DNA of 64,000 nt from Pezicula radicicola (lineage: Eukaryota; Ascomycota; Leotiomycetes; Helotiales; Dermateaceae): NCBI GenBank assembly GCA_003008705.1, contig PDUO01000004.1, positions 806,001 to 870,000 on the forward strand, read 5' to 3'. Both the position numbers and the translations under genes were made by a program. Below, piece by piece: positions 36,122 to 46,332 of this stretch (within the stretch, counting starts at the first letter, position 1; every line of letters starts with the position of its first letter). The notes under the pieces are model-generated. The model made no database searches, was not told the DNA's origin, and saw only the letters and a program-made list of their open reading frames with translations.

Positions 36122-37854
36122 CTGCAGAAATTAAACATAGATCGAAGATTGTAGCTAACAAGCAGTCTTCTACTTTTAACTACAGAGGTTGTTAACTAGA
36201 GTTTGTCGTGGACGAGAAGAATAAAGAAGAGAAAAAATATAAGTGGACAAATTAACTGGAAATAGTAATTTAATTTGACTTGGGAATAATGAAGTGATGC
36301 AGGAGGGAAGGAACGAGCAGCCATGAGGACATGAAACTGCCCTGATAAAAATATAACTAGTTTATTAACCTCTCCTTTATTTGTTTATATAGCCGAAGAA
36401 TTGCACAATAAGCTTAAGTTGAGAAATGTTGATTTACTTTTAGGTTACGAAGGTCACGGCAAAAAGTCATGGGAATTCCCGTATAGGGCCCCTTATTCGC
36501 TAATTCAGGCGCTGTGGCCAGGCAACGAATAGCCTGTAGAGGCCATTTTCCAGGGCCGTGCTATAGGCTTCAGACCCCGGAAATAAGAGAGTATAGCCTA
36601 TAACTAGTCGCATAGCCCTATAACCTTTCGCTAAGTTTTTATTTCCGGGACATTAGCTAGCCTATAACCGATTCCCATGACTTTTTGCCGTGACCTTCGT
36701 ACCCAAAGCGGGTTTGCAAAAGAAGCACCCTACCTGCTATGTTTACACAAAGGAAAGCGCTGCACACTGCCTTATAGGGATGAGTTATTGGTGATGTTCG
36801 GGTAGACAGGATTAGACAAGGAGTAGGTAAATTGATATACAATTCAACTATCCCATAACATATGTAGTAAGGACAGCCTCTCCTGAAAACCCAGTATGTA
36901 ACCTTGGAGATGACAACAATGTTTCCGGTCGTCGAGAGAGAAGTTAGTAATTCACTTTGATCTGCACTTGCTATCCTGTGTAATCTCTCTCCACGACTGA
37001 TGAAATTCCAGAGTAGCCATTTTGATGCTTCCCTTGGTTGGATGGTTGTCCTCACATCAACGCTCCAGAGTTGGGTGACTTGATATTTAAAATTTTCGTG
37101 GGAGGCATCTAGTTGACTCCACCCAGCCATCCCTAACAGCCAAAACTGGGCAGGAACGTGCAACTAGTGGAGACCCCACAGAGCCAGAGCTTGAGGAGTT
37201 TATCAACCGTTATTCTGCTGGTATAACCAATGAGATGCACAAAAACGTTAAGTTGAGACATGTTGACTTGCTATTAGGTTACTTAACACTGTCTTTGTCA
37301 CACAATTCAACTACACGCCGTAGTAATATGTAGACATAATAGCCTGTCCTCCTTTCTGAAAAGCCAGTACGGTAAACTAAGGTAAGCAATAATAACTGTC
37401 CTGGAGACGATAACAATAGAGAAAGGCTAGTAGTCCGTTGTAAATCTGCATTACTTTTTGCGCATTCTCTGTACGATTCCTTGAATATCTGATTTCGTTA
37501 CAGGGTCATTAACTACAAGAGACGCACCACATCCTCATTGTACACGAGACTACTGGGCTGTACTGGTTATCCAACTTAATATTTCCATGACTGGTGAAAT
37601 TCGAGCCTATGGCACTGGCATGCTTAGCGCTATTCCGACGATTCCCTCGGTTAGACGATTGTACCTCGGATCAACACTCGAGAGCTGAGGGGCTTGATAT
37701 TTCTAGCACTGGACCCACAGAGATAGAGCTCTCATCGAATTTAAGTAACTTCGCCCAAGGCAAAAGCGTTCAGATGAGAAGTTTGAAATGAGAAGTGTTC
37801 CCCATCTTCGCCTCACTTGAAATCAATGTGGAAGTTGATACTACCCTCTTTCAA
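36122..37854. other. Inverted-repeat element inside a diverged tandem duplication
   Basis: Two related segments, about 36390-37190 and 37210-37770, share aligned blocks (for example AAGTTGAGAMATGTTGAYTT, then ACAATTCAACTA, then GACTGRTGAAATTC). Only the first holds the 252-bp element. A 168-codon minus-strand frame (36657-37163) runs through the first segment and ends inside the element's terminal repeat; it looks like a fragment of an older gene. Confidence 0.65.
36448..36699. mobile_element. MITE-like element, 29-bp perfect terminal inverted repeats, TA target duplication
   Basis: The left end starts CGAAGGTCACGGCAAAAAGT and the right end is its exact complement; with the flanking TA dinucleotides the match is 31 bp (36446-36476 and 36671-36701). 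There is no transposase frame inside. A nested 10-bp inverted pair (CCCGGAAATA at about 36576, TATTTCCGGG at about 36640) and several CCTATA(A) motifs fill the centre. TA duplication points to the Tc1/mariner superfamily, so this would be a non-autonomous member. The uninterrupted paralogous site near 37280 reads aggTTACttaac, matching the predicted empty site. Confidence 0.85.
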
Positions 37855-38863
37855 TTACTCGATGCCAAATCGCTTTGCGAGCTCTACGAAACCATCCTCA
37901 GATTCTGGGATCCAAATATCCACCCACTTTTCCGCATCTTGGTAGCGATCATCCTCAGGATCCCAGTCCTCCTCTTCCTTTCTTTCCACATAGATCGTCC
38001 TAAAGCCACAATCTCTCGCAGCCTTTAAGTCATTAAGATGAGCAGCAACCATTGCAACATCTCCTGGCTTAAGTTCCATTGCGGCAGCAGCGCCTCTGTA
38101 AACCGAGGGATGTGGCTTGTACGCCTTGAAATCAGATGAGGACTGCAGCTTCTGGAACCCAAGCCTTCCATGCTTGTTAAGATCCTTGATTAAGGACAAA
38201 TTGCCATTTGATAAGGTTGAAGTGATGAACTTGGTGTTAAGCTTTTGGATACCTGGAGCCGTGTCTTTCCACTGTTCAGAACTTCAGTATTAGCAGTGAT
38301 TTTTCAGAAGGGTTAGGAGAACTAAGATATAGTTTATGAGTAAGTAGCGACGCATGTGTCGAGAGCATGAATAAATGTTACAGTTTCCCAAACAATGAAA
38401 AGTAGGACTAGAATAAACCGGAATTACGAACAGGGTCAAGGTAGTGCCAAACTTTGCTCAAGTCCTCTACCTCGTCCTCAGTATAGAGGCCTTCCAACTT
38501 CCATTCTCTGAGTAGAGCATTGAGACTTAGGCGGTGATGAGTATCGATATCGCGCCACTCATCCTCAGAAGGGTCATACTCCCGGACAAATGTCTTGTAG
38601 CTGTTTCGCCATTCCTGAGCAAATTGAGCCCAGTCTTCGGCCCTCAGTTCAGAAAGTCGAGTTCGTACTTCTGGAGCCAACTCATTTGACTGAGATGATG
38701 AGGAGAGTTTAGCAGCAGCGCTGTAAACCAGCACCTCGACGACCGTGGTCCTCCAGTCCACTACAGTTCCAAAAACATCGAATGTGAGCGCCTTTGGAGG
38801 CGTTTCGAAAATATCGTATTTGGGAGCCAGTCTGTGGGCAATCTCTCTGATGTCAAGAGCCAT
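37855..38863 (-). CDS. Haloacid dehalogenase-like (HAD, type II) hydrolase
   Basis: Two exons (38863-38432 and 38271-37855) give 282 residues. All four HAD motifs are visible: motif I ALTFDVFGTVVDWR with the nucleophilic Asp, motif II TSTLSNGNLSL, motif III lysine in KAYKPHPSVYRGA, and motif IV VAMVAAHLNDLKAARDCGF. The order and the helical cap between I and II match the L-2-haloacid dehalogenase group, a cytosolic hydrolase family; the natural substrate in fungi is usually not known. The exon junction joins WHYLDP to WKDTAPG using an unusual GTTCGT donor and a 160-nt intron, and no better alternative keeps the frame. It is divergent from the membrane-protein gene starting at 39192. Confidence 0.88.
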
Positions 38864-39191
38864 GGCTGTGGTTATTGGTTATTGCTTACTGATTATTGCT
38901 TACTGATTATTGAGATGATAAGAGAGAGTTTGGTGAGACTCGCACGTGGTGATGCTGGTGGATAGTTACAGGCGTCTGAAAAGCTTGGACTATACAGGGC
39001 GTGCACAACATGGGCCGAAAAAAGCTTGGTTTTCCATTTTCCCGGGGTAAGTAATTTTAGGGCCCTGGATTGTGGCGTCATCACAAAACAACCCCCCTTT
39101 CAGGCACATCTCCCACAACATGGACAGCAATATTGCTGCGTACAGGAGCATTCAGCCTGCTTATTCAGGAACCAGATTTCCATCCTGAACC
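38864..39191. promoter_or_regulatory. Shared divergent promoter region
   Basis: Only 328 bases separate the start codons of the HAD gene (minus) and the membrane-protein gene (plus), so both promoters must lie here. I see a short direct repeat, ttactgattattg(c/a), at 38887-38912, but no factor site I can name. Confidence 0.5.
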
Positions 39192-41028
39192 ATGACTTTA
39201 CAGCATTTCACCAGCAATCACTATGATGCCACGGGAACTGGTCCCTTCTCTTTCCTTAATCCTACCACCAGGCGCACTCCGTTTCCTTCACGAATCACTT
39301 TCTCTTCGGCAGATCGCCAATTAAATCAAGATACCCTAGGGAAGGAGAATGACCAGCCCTCAAAAGAAAACCCTATACCCAAAAATGAGGTCCACGCCGA
39401 GAATGTGCAGCGCAAATGGCGGTCGAGGGATAATCGTAAAGGTACTATACGCATGGGACTTGCATGGACGACCACAAGCTAATGCACATTATTCTTCAGG
39501 ACGACATGCAATCTCAGTAACTCCCGAGGCGCATAAGAATGCACAATATCTAACCCCCAAACCAACATCGACCCTGAATGCAACCCTCCGGGGCATTTGG
39601 CGCTTATTTAGTACTTACCCGTATTGGGATGTGAGTTACCTCGTTGCTGTAGTATTTACAATCGGTTCTGTAGTCTGGTGCATAAATGCATTCTTTGTCT
39701 GGCTACCACTCGAACAGCCGTCCTCCGAATTCCCTGGCGAAGTGATAGACGGAGGAGGTTGGACAGCGTTTATTGGTGCAACAATTTTCGAGTTTGGCAG
39801 TGTGCTGTTGATGATTGAGGCTGTCAATGAGAATCGAGCAGATTGCTTCGGATGGGCTTTAGAGGAGGTGCTTGAGGAGAGGGGCATGATTAGGTTGAGG
39901 CCGAGTGATTGTATACATCACCATCAAAATAAGCATAATTTCGTCGGCAAGGGCAAAGCTTCCGAAGGTTGGTCCAAGCCGGAAACTAAAGAGGGAGCTG
40001 GCTAACATGGTTTGTTAAGGCATGCTAGAGCATAACATGGCAATGGAACCCAAAGACGAACCAAACTCCAAGGATGCTCGAACTTGGACCTGGTGGCCGT
40101 CTTGGTATGAGTTGAAGACACATTATGTCAAGGAGCTCGGCTTTTTAGCTTGCTCCTTTCAGATGTTTGGTGCGACTGTCTTTTGGATCTCTGGCTTTAC
40201 AGCTCTTCCTAAGGTAAGTTGACGTAATACATGTCTGAGATGGCTAGGAGTGTTGGGACATATTATGCCCCCAACAAGTTTTGGTGAGAACCTCAGTCAT
40301 CACTCATGGCACATCCAGCTTTGAGTTACTCAAACCATCTTGAAGAATTGGGCCACACGGACGCTGATATTCTGGGGTGTGGCTCTTTAACCATAAAGAT
40401 GGATAATTTAAAACAACCGCTTATTGATTGATAAACGGTATGTGTATCAATCATCAAGATGGTTTAAGTAACTCAACCGAATTTATTAGTACCTACTGGA
40501 GTTCTTAGTTATTCCCGGATTACTCCTAGCCCTTTTCCGAATAAACAACGCTGACTGCGCCTCTTGCTTGTTTAGATTCAAGAAGCCCTGACAACACCAT
40601 CTGCACTCAATGGAGCCTATTGGGCGCCTCAAGTTGTTGGCGGAACTGGCTTTATTATTTCAGGGGTCCTCTTCATGGTTGAAACTCAGCAGAAATGGTA
40701 TCTTCCCGCCTACACGGTTCTTGGATGGCATATTGGAGCCTGGAATCTCATAGGTACGAGGACACCCGGGAGTCCCCTCATCGCAAGGTTCCCCTCTTTG
40801 CTAACATTTTGCGGCGTAGGTGGGATCGGCTTCACATTATGCGGTGCACTCGGGTTTGCAGCAAGTGCTAATTCCGGTGTTGAGTATCAGTCCTCGCTTG
40901 CTACCTTTTGGGGAAGTTGGGCTTTCTTGATTGGTAGTGTCATCCAATGGTTTGAGGCTTTGGATAAACATCCTGTTGATATTGAGATTGGGGGTGATCG
41001 TGTTGCTGATATGCAGCCTGTTGCTTGA
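39192..41028 (+). CDS. Integral membrane protein, six predicted helices, unknown function
   Basis: Five exons (39192-39441, 39500-39967, 40029-40213, 40576-40753, 40820-41028) give 429 residues. The first ~95 residues are polar and disordered. Six hydrophobic segments follow: SYLVAVVFTIGSVVWCINAF, WTAFIGATIFEFGSVLLMIE, ELGFLACSFQMFGATVFWIS, APQVVGGTGFIISGVLFMVE, NLIGGIGFTLCGALGFAA and FWGSWAFLIGSVIQWFEAL. Recurrent G-x-x-[FL]-[FL]-x-x-E signatures at the ends of segments 2, 4 and 6 (SVLLMIEA, GVLFMVET, GSVIQWFEA) suggest an internal threefold repeat. It resembles a fungal-only integral membrane family without assigned role. Intron 3 is 362 nt, several times the local norm, and contains a foldback. 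Intron 4 is 66 nt, in frame and stop-free. Confidence 0.82.
40321..40476. mobile_element. 156-bp foldback (MITE-like) within intron 3 of the membrane-protein gene
   Basis: TTGAGTTACTCAAACCATCT at the left end (23-bp arm) is mirrored at 40454-40476 with one mismatch. A smaller inverted pair (ATTGATTGATA and TATCAATCAT) nests inside. There is no coding capacity, and no clear target duplication is visible. Confidence 0.7.
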
Positions 41029-44000
41029 TAGTTAAATATGTTGGTTAATGAAGTTGACATGATAGGATATATCGGATGACTTTGGGTTCAGCTGCGAAAG
41101 TTCCAATTTGAAAGCCATAGATGTTCATGTGGGGCAGGAATAGCTTACCAAAAGAAAAGAGTATGCCGGCAAGTAGTAGACGGGTTTGCCTTAGGACCGG
41201 TCTTTTTCCTAAGTATGATATAGTGCTCAATACTTCGTACTATTTACCGAATCCAGTGGAATGGCCGTGTGTACGAAAGTATACGCCTCGGGCTGGATTC
41301 CCAGCATCCTGTACCTGGGGTCAGAACTTCGGCAGACATTTACTTGGGAACCCGTCACAGCCTAAGCTTCTGATACTCATCATGTTCACCACTTGAAGCA
41401 TCTATTCCTAGCTTCTGATTCAACCAACTTCAAGTTTTAGAACGCGCCCTCTTCCTGCCGTCAGATGCCGATGAACATTACTCAGGCTCTGTAGTTGGGT
41501 ATTATCTTGATAGTACAGTAGCATTTCACGACTCGTGAAATGTAGGTGCCGCACCACCAGTACAAAAGTACATTATGGCACACCAAGACCAGGATACCGG
41601 GAAAGTCCGTACTTAGTGTAAACCAACCTCGATATCACACCCCTGAACCAACCTCAAGCCACCAAACATCTAGATAATGCAGGACGATTTCACGTGACTG
41701 TTATTATCCCAATTCCCAAATAGATCAAGACTGGAAAGGAATGGCCCGAACCACTCATATGCAGCAAGGGAAGGGAAGGGGAAGGAGTTCGCATTCGCAA
41801 AGCAGTCGTCGCCGCTGTAAGCAGGTAAAATAGTGCCTAGAGATACCGTTTTATTACTAGTTATGCATAAGTTCATGCACGATTGCATATTATTGCATAA
41901 GTTACATAGCCTGAGTTACTAGCTAGCAGTCATTGTGACGTACTGCATTAGACTTGCATTTGCACAATTTAATAGATACAGAATTGAGCAGGTTATAGAA
42001 AGTTTTAAGTAAGTTGATTGTTGTTTTGTAGGTAAGTGCTTTGTTGGAGAGAGAGGGATACGGGCAGCAGATGTTCAGGTTCTGTATGAGTTTTGTTATT
42101 CATTTGTTATTTACTTATTAGTAACCTGAATCAGTTACCTTCCTGTCTTTGGGGAAGATAAAAAGATGGATCGGCAGCTGGTATAACTAGACTTTAGCAG
42201 CACTACTCGACAACTCGTCAACGGCTTCAGAGTTGTGGGGAAGCTACTATAAACATTTTCTCCGCAGTTCACTACAAACAAACAAGCCAAAAGAAACACC
42301 TCCACAGTGACAGCTCTGAAGCAGAAGTAAGAGGTTCAATTGCAATAATATCAATCTGCTAAACTTCTATCAACTCTCCTTTTGCTTCTGTATAACTTTC
42401 ATTACCTTACCTTGACGGAGGCCGGAGTCTTCCGTACCGAAGGACCGCGTTATCCATAAGCTATACAAAGACAAGAAACTATGACCCAAGGTACGGCAGG
42501 TACAAATACAACAAGCTTCTTCCTGGTTCCCAAGTGAAATCTTCGGGACGACCCAGTGAACCAGTCAGCCAAATCCTTATCTGATCTTCTACGACCCTGT
42601 TCGTCAGCTAAACTACAAGAAAGCTACGTGGCTAGGTATCTTCTTATCAACACCATGAGGAAAAAGCCAACCGCTAGGCGCGATCGGCCAACCGCCATAC
42701 AATTACTTATTAGCTAACACATTCCCCCTGTTCAGTAATGACACTTGTGATTGCCTAAGACATTGTGGAAAACTCAAAACTCCAACTTCACGGTCTTCAC
42801 CTCCATCTCATCCTATCAACATTAATTCCTCGGTTATTAATGTATGTCGTCGGATCTTTGTCTCAACAGTTAAAATTCGGTCTACCAAACTTCAAAGAAG
42901 AGATTTACTTCGTACGCCGCAAGAAGTGACAAGGCACACAGTCATGCTCTTACGGTCCTACCTATCAGAAACAGCCTTCAAAAACACATCCAAACATGAA
43001 AGGGAAAAACCCACATCTTTTATGTCACCCCACACCAAAAGCACGCAAAGCCACCCGCTTCACCTCGCCTAAGCAAAAAGCTTCAGGGTTCACCAGGTCT
43101 CTCGGTCTTAGTCTCTCGGACTCTCTCATCCATCAATCCATCACATCGAAAAACGACTCAAGAAAGCAGGCAAACGAGTCAATGAATAGACGGCGACAAT
43201 GCGGCATATCCGAAGACACGGTTCCGGAGCCCTAAACGCTCCCTACTACAAGCCCTGCTACTTTTTTGCCTAGGCACGCACGGTACGGAGTGACTTAAGG
43301 GACCGGGGAACAGAAGCCGGGCTCCTGCTACTGTTGAACCTACCAAGCGGACGTAAAAAAAAGCGGGCATAGTAGTTAGTGATTCCCACCCTCCGCGCTA
43401 CGTGCCTCCTAGCTGGCCGCCTAACATACCAACTTTGCACACTTCGCACACAGGCCCAGTTGGCACATACAAAACATTGGTGTAATAGGCGACGGCTATC
43501 CGTCTTCGTCACTCGCCTCGTCCTGACTTTCCCGTGAACCCTTGTTTCCCTTGACATACCGTAAACATCGGGAGAGTCTCAAGAGCCAACTTGTGGTCCG
43601 TACCCCAGGCAGTTTACTTGTTAATTTGTTAGGGGTACTTCACTGGGCAGTCCCACCAGCCTCAACTCGGATCATCAAAGGGACGGAAGGAAGGTTCACG
43701 GGACAAGGGACAAGGGACGCCGGGACGAAGGGCAAAGCTTGGAGCCTTGGACTGTTGGAGAGAGAGCCTTGTACCTACGCTTGGAAGATGGGATCCACGA
43801 TGTGGGATATGTGGGATATCGCCGTAGGATGGATGGCGGAGGCCCTCACCGCGACTTAGCTGTACGATTTTCGTACGATGATGCCTGTCGTAGGGGTCTT
43901 AGAGTAAAGTGGTGGTGGTATGTTTTGTGGTGTAGTCAAAGAGGCATCGTCGATGGTGCAGAGTCGGGGCTCAGACAGAGACAGTAGTAGATAGAGACAG

Positions 44001-45539
44001 TAGTAGACAGAAACGGTAGTAGGCAGAGACAAGAGAGACAGAGAGAGAGAAGGGAAGGGAAGGGAATATTGGGAAAGACCAAGAAAAGATTGTCTTCAGT
44101 CAATACTCTGTAAATGATTCAAGAACCACCACCCCTGCATCATCACAATATGAACCTCCAATAATAGTACATACGGAGGTAGCATACAGTAGGAATTCCC
44201 AATTACAACAGTCGGTACTAAATTTCCGTACCATTTCCCAAGGAAAAAAAGGCCCATCACACCTCTGTAGGATGGGAAGCAACTAGGAAGGTAAAGATAA
44301 AATCCGGTTAGAGGCGGCTGTGCCTGAAAATTAATCTATACTCTTACGTGGAATACAGATATCTGTATCTTTTCTAATTTCCAAAACGTTCCAGACCATC
44401 TCTTCCAGGTGCCCAAGAGAGCCATATTGGAGATCTGATTATTGCGGCGTACGACGATAAGAGATAGGCACGAGTACTGGTAGGTCTAGGTATGGTACAG
44501 AAAATGGTATGGTGTGATAAGAATATAGATAGCATACTGCAGTCCTGTGCTTCTGTTCCCTTCCTCTGCGATGTAGCACTAGGTTGTCTCTGACAGGTCA
44601 TTACAACGTTGACTTGCAATAAATCGGCAAAGTGTGGCATGCCTGTCTGCCTCTGCAAGAGGTCCACTCTCCTGGACTGCTGGGATCTGCGCAAAAAAAG
44701 AAGAAGAAAAGCCGTGACAACTGTTGAATGTGACGGTACCTCCGTGAAATACTACAAACCCCACTACTACAAGGGGCCTTAATGATTTTCCTTTTGTTTT
44801 GGGAAGGTACCAGTTTCATACTGGATCGAGATTGCGGAAGAACGGGGTGGTCTTGCACGTTACTTGGGATAGAATTGGTGAATCAATAATTCAATTGCTT
44901 CAAGGTGGGGGTTGTGGTATTCAAAATGGTGGGAATCAAGGCACGAACGTAGACAGAGAGGTACCTAGTAGAGGTCACCCTAACCGGGAAATCTGATCAG
45001 CTCGAAATCTTCGTAAGATTGAACATTGAACAAAGCTCTCCTTCCTTCCTTTTCTGTTGCAGACAACAATGCTAGCTAGAAGGACCAACCTATTCTCAGG
45101 AACGCTACCATATATAGACTCTTGCCGAAAGCTGTACGCACAGAAAAACCCCGAACGTAACTTGAAAAACAACAATAGGTAGATATTGACGCCAAAAACA
45201 CCTTGTTCCGCATATCATCTGACTCTTTGTGTCCGAAGAGATTGATGAAAGTCATGATGCGCCATATGCCTGCTCTCTCTTTTTGGTACTCCGTTCGCCA
45301 GTGGGATTGATCAACCGGAAGATAAGTAGGGGGTGAAATACGGGAACAACGCCGTAATGTAGTATAGAGGAATTGAAGGTGCTAAGTCTCGAGAGGGTAT
45401 GAGGAGATGGATTTGCGAAGTAGCAGCGAGTAGCCAAATGAGTATCGTAAACGTCGTATATGCTTCCAGGATAGCGGGCTTGTCCCTTGTATATGCACCT
45501 TCTGATTGCGTATATCAAGGAACCGAGAGGGCATTCTGC
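41029..45539. other. Gene-poor region, 4.5 kb
   Basis: No gene is supported. There are purine-rich satellites: AGACAGTAGTAG-like units and a GA tract at 43974-44070. Frames such as 42996-43235 and 43270-43557 are low-complexity and lack domains. The last kilobase is the 3' side of the Ras gene. Confidence 0.55.
43974..44070. repeat. Degenerate AGAGACAGTAGTAG satellite and GA tract
   Basis: Four imperfect units of AGAGACAGTAGTAG run into (GA)n and then a GAAGG run. Confidence 0.85.
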
Positions 45540-46332
45540 TCATAATATAACACATTTCCGAGTAGACTTGTTGCGATAATGTCGTTGATTATCTCGTTGT
45601 GGCCCTCCATCTCCCAAACCACCTGCGCGAGGGCCCTTCCCACCTGTCGGCGATTGCCTAATACTTTGCATTCGCTGTCGGCGCAACAAGCGCACAACAT
45701 CATAGAAAGCCTTCTCAACGTTGATGCAGTTCTTTGCTGAAGCCTCGACGAATTCACAGCCGAGTTCCCGCGCTAGCGCATGCCCTTCTTGTGTTGAAAC
45801 CTCGCGCTCTGTCACCCTGTCACTCTTGTTCCCAACTAGCATTATTGGCACTGGCGCTGAAGCGGCTATTGAGGATATTGGAGATCCGGGGTATGAGGGC
45901 GAAGATGCGGAGGATTCTTTGACTCTCTGAATCTGGTTGTGGAACCTCTGAATTCGTGTAAAAGATGACCTTGACGAAATACTGTAAACAAGGACAAATC
46001 CTTCGCCATCACGGATCCATTGGTCTCGAAGCGCTGTATATTCTTCTTGACCCGCTGTGTCAAGAACCTCCAACATGCATGACTGTCCGTCTATTACAAC
46101 TTGTTTTCGGTATGAGTCCTCAATGGTAGGATCGTACTGGTAAAACTTTAGTAGTGCACTTTGCGGTGATGTACACGCTATTCAGGGCTCCAGCATCCCA
46201 TCAGGCATGTACAGGTAGGTTTCTTACCGTCTCAACGAAATGCTGCAGGGTTAATTGAATCGTCAAGGCTGTCTTCCCAACACCACCATCGCCCAGCACC
46301 ACCAGCTTATACAGCACCATCTTGCCCGCCAT
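45540..46332 (-). CDS. Ras2-type small GTPase
   Basis: Two exons (46332-46228 and 46136-45540, intron 91 nt with GTAAGA donor) give 233 residues. The G boxes are complete: G1 GDGGVGKT, effector switch I YDPTIEDSY, G3 DTAGQEEYTALRDQ, G4 NKSD, G5 SAKN. The C-terminal CAAX box is CVIL, whose final leucine favours geranylgeranylation. Between G3 and G4 there is a Ser/Pro-rich insertion (ESSASSPSYPGSPISSIAAS) typical of the filamentous-fungal Ras2/RasB branch rather than the Ras1/RasA branch. It is a plasma-membrane switch for polarity, cAMP or MAPK signalling, from family knowledge. The leader is pyrimidine-rich with CTG repeats. Confidence 0.94.
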
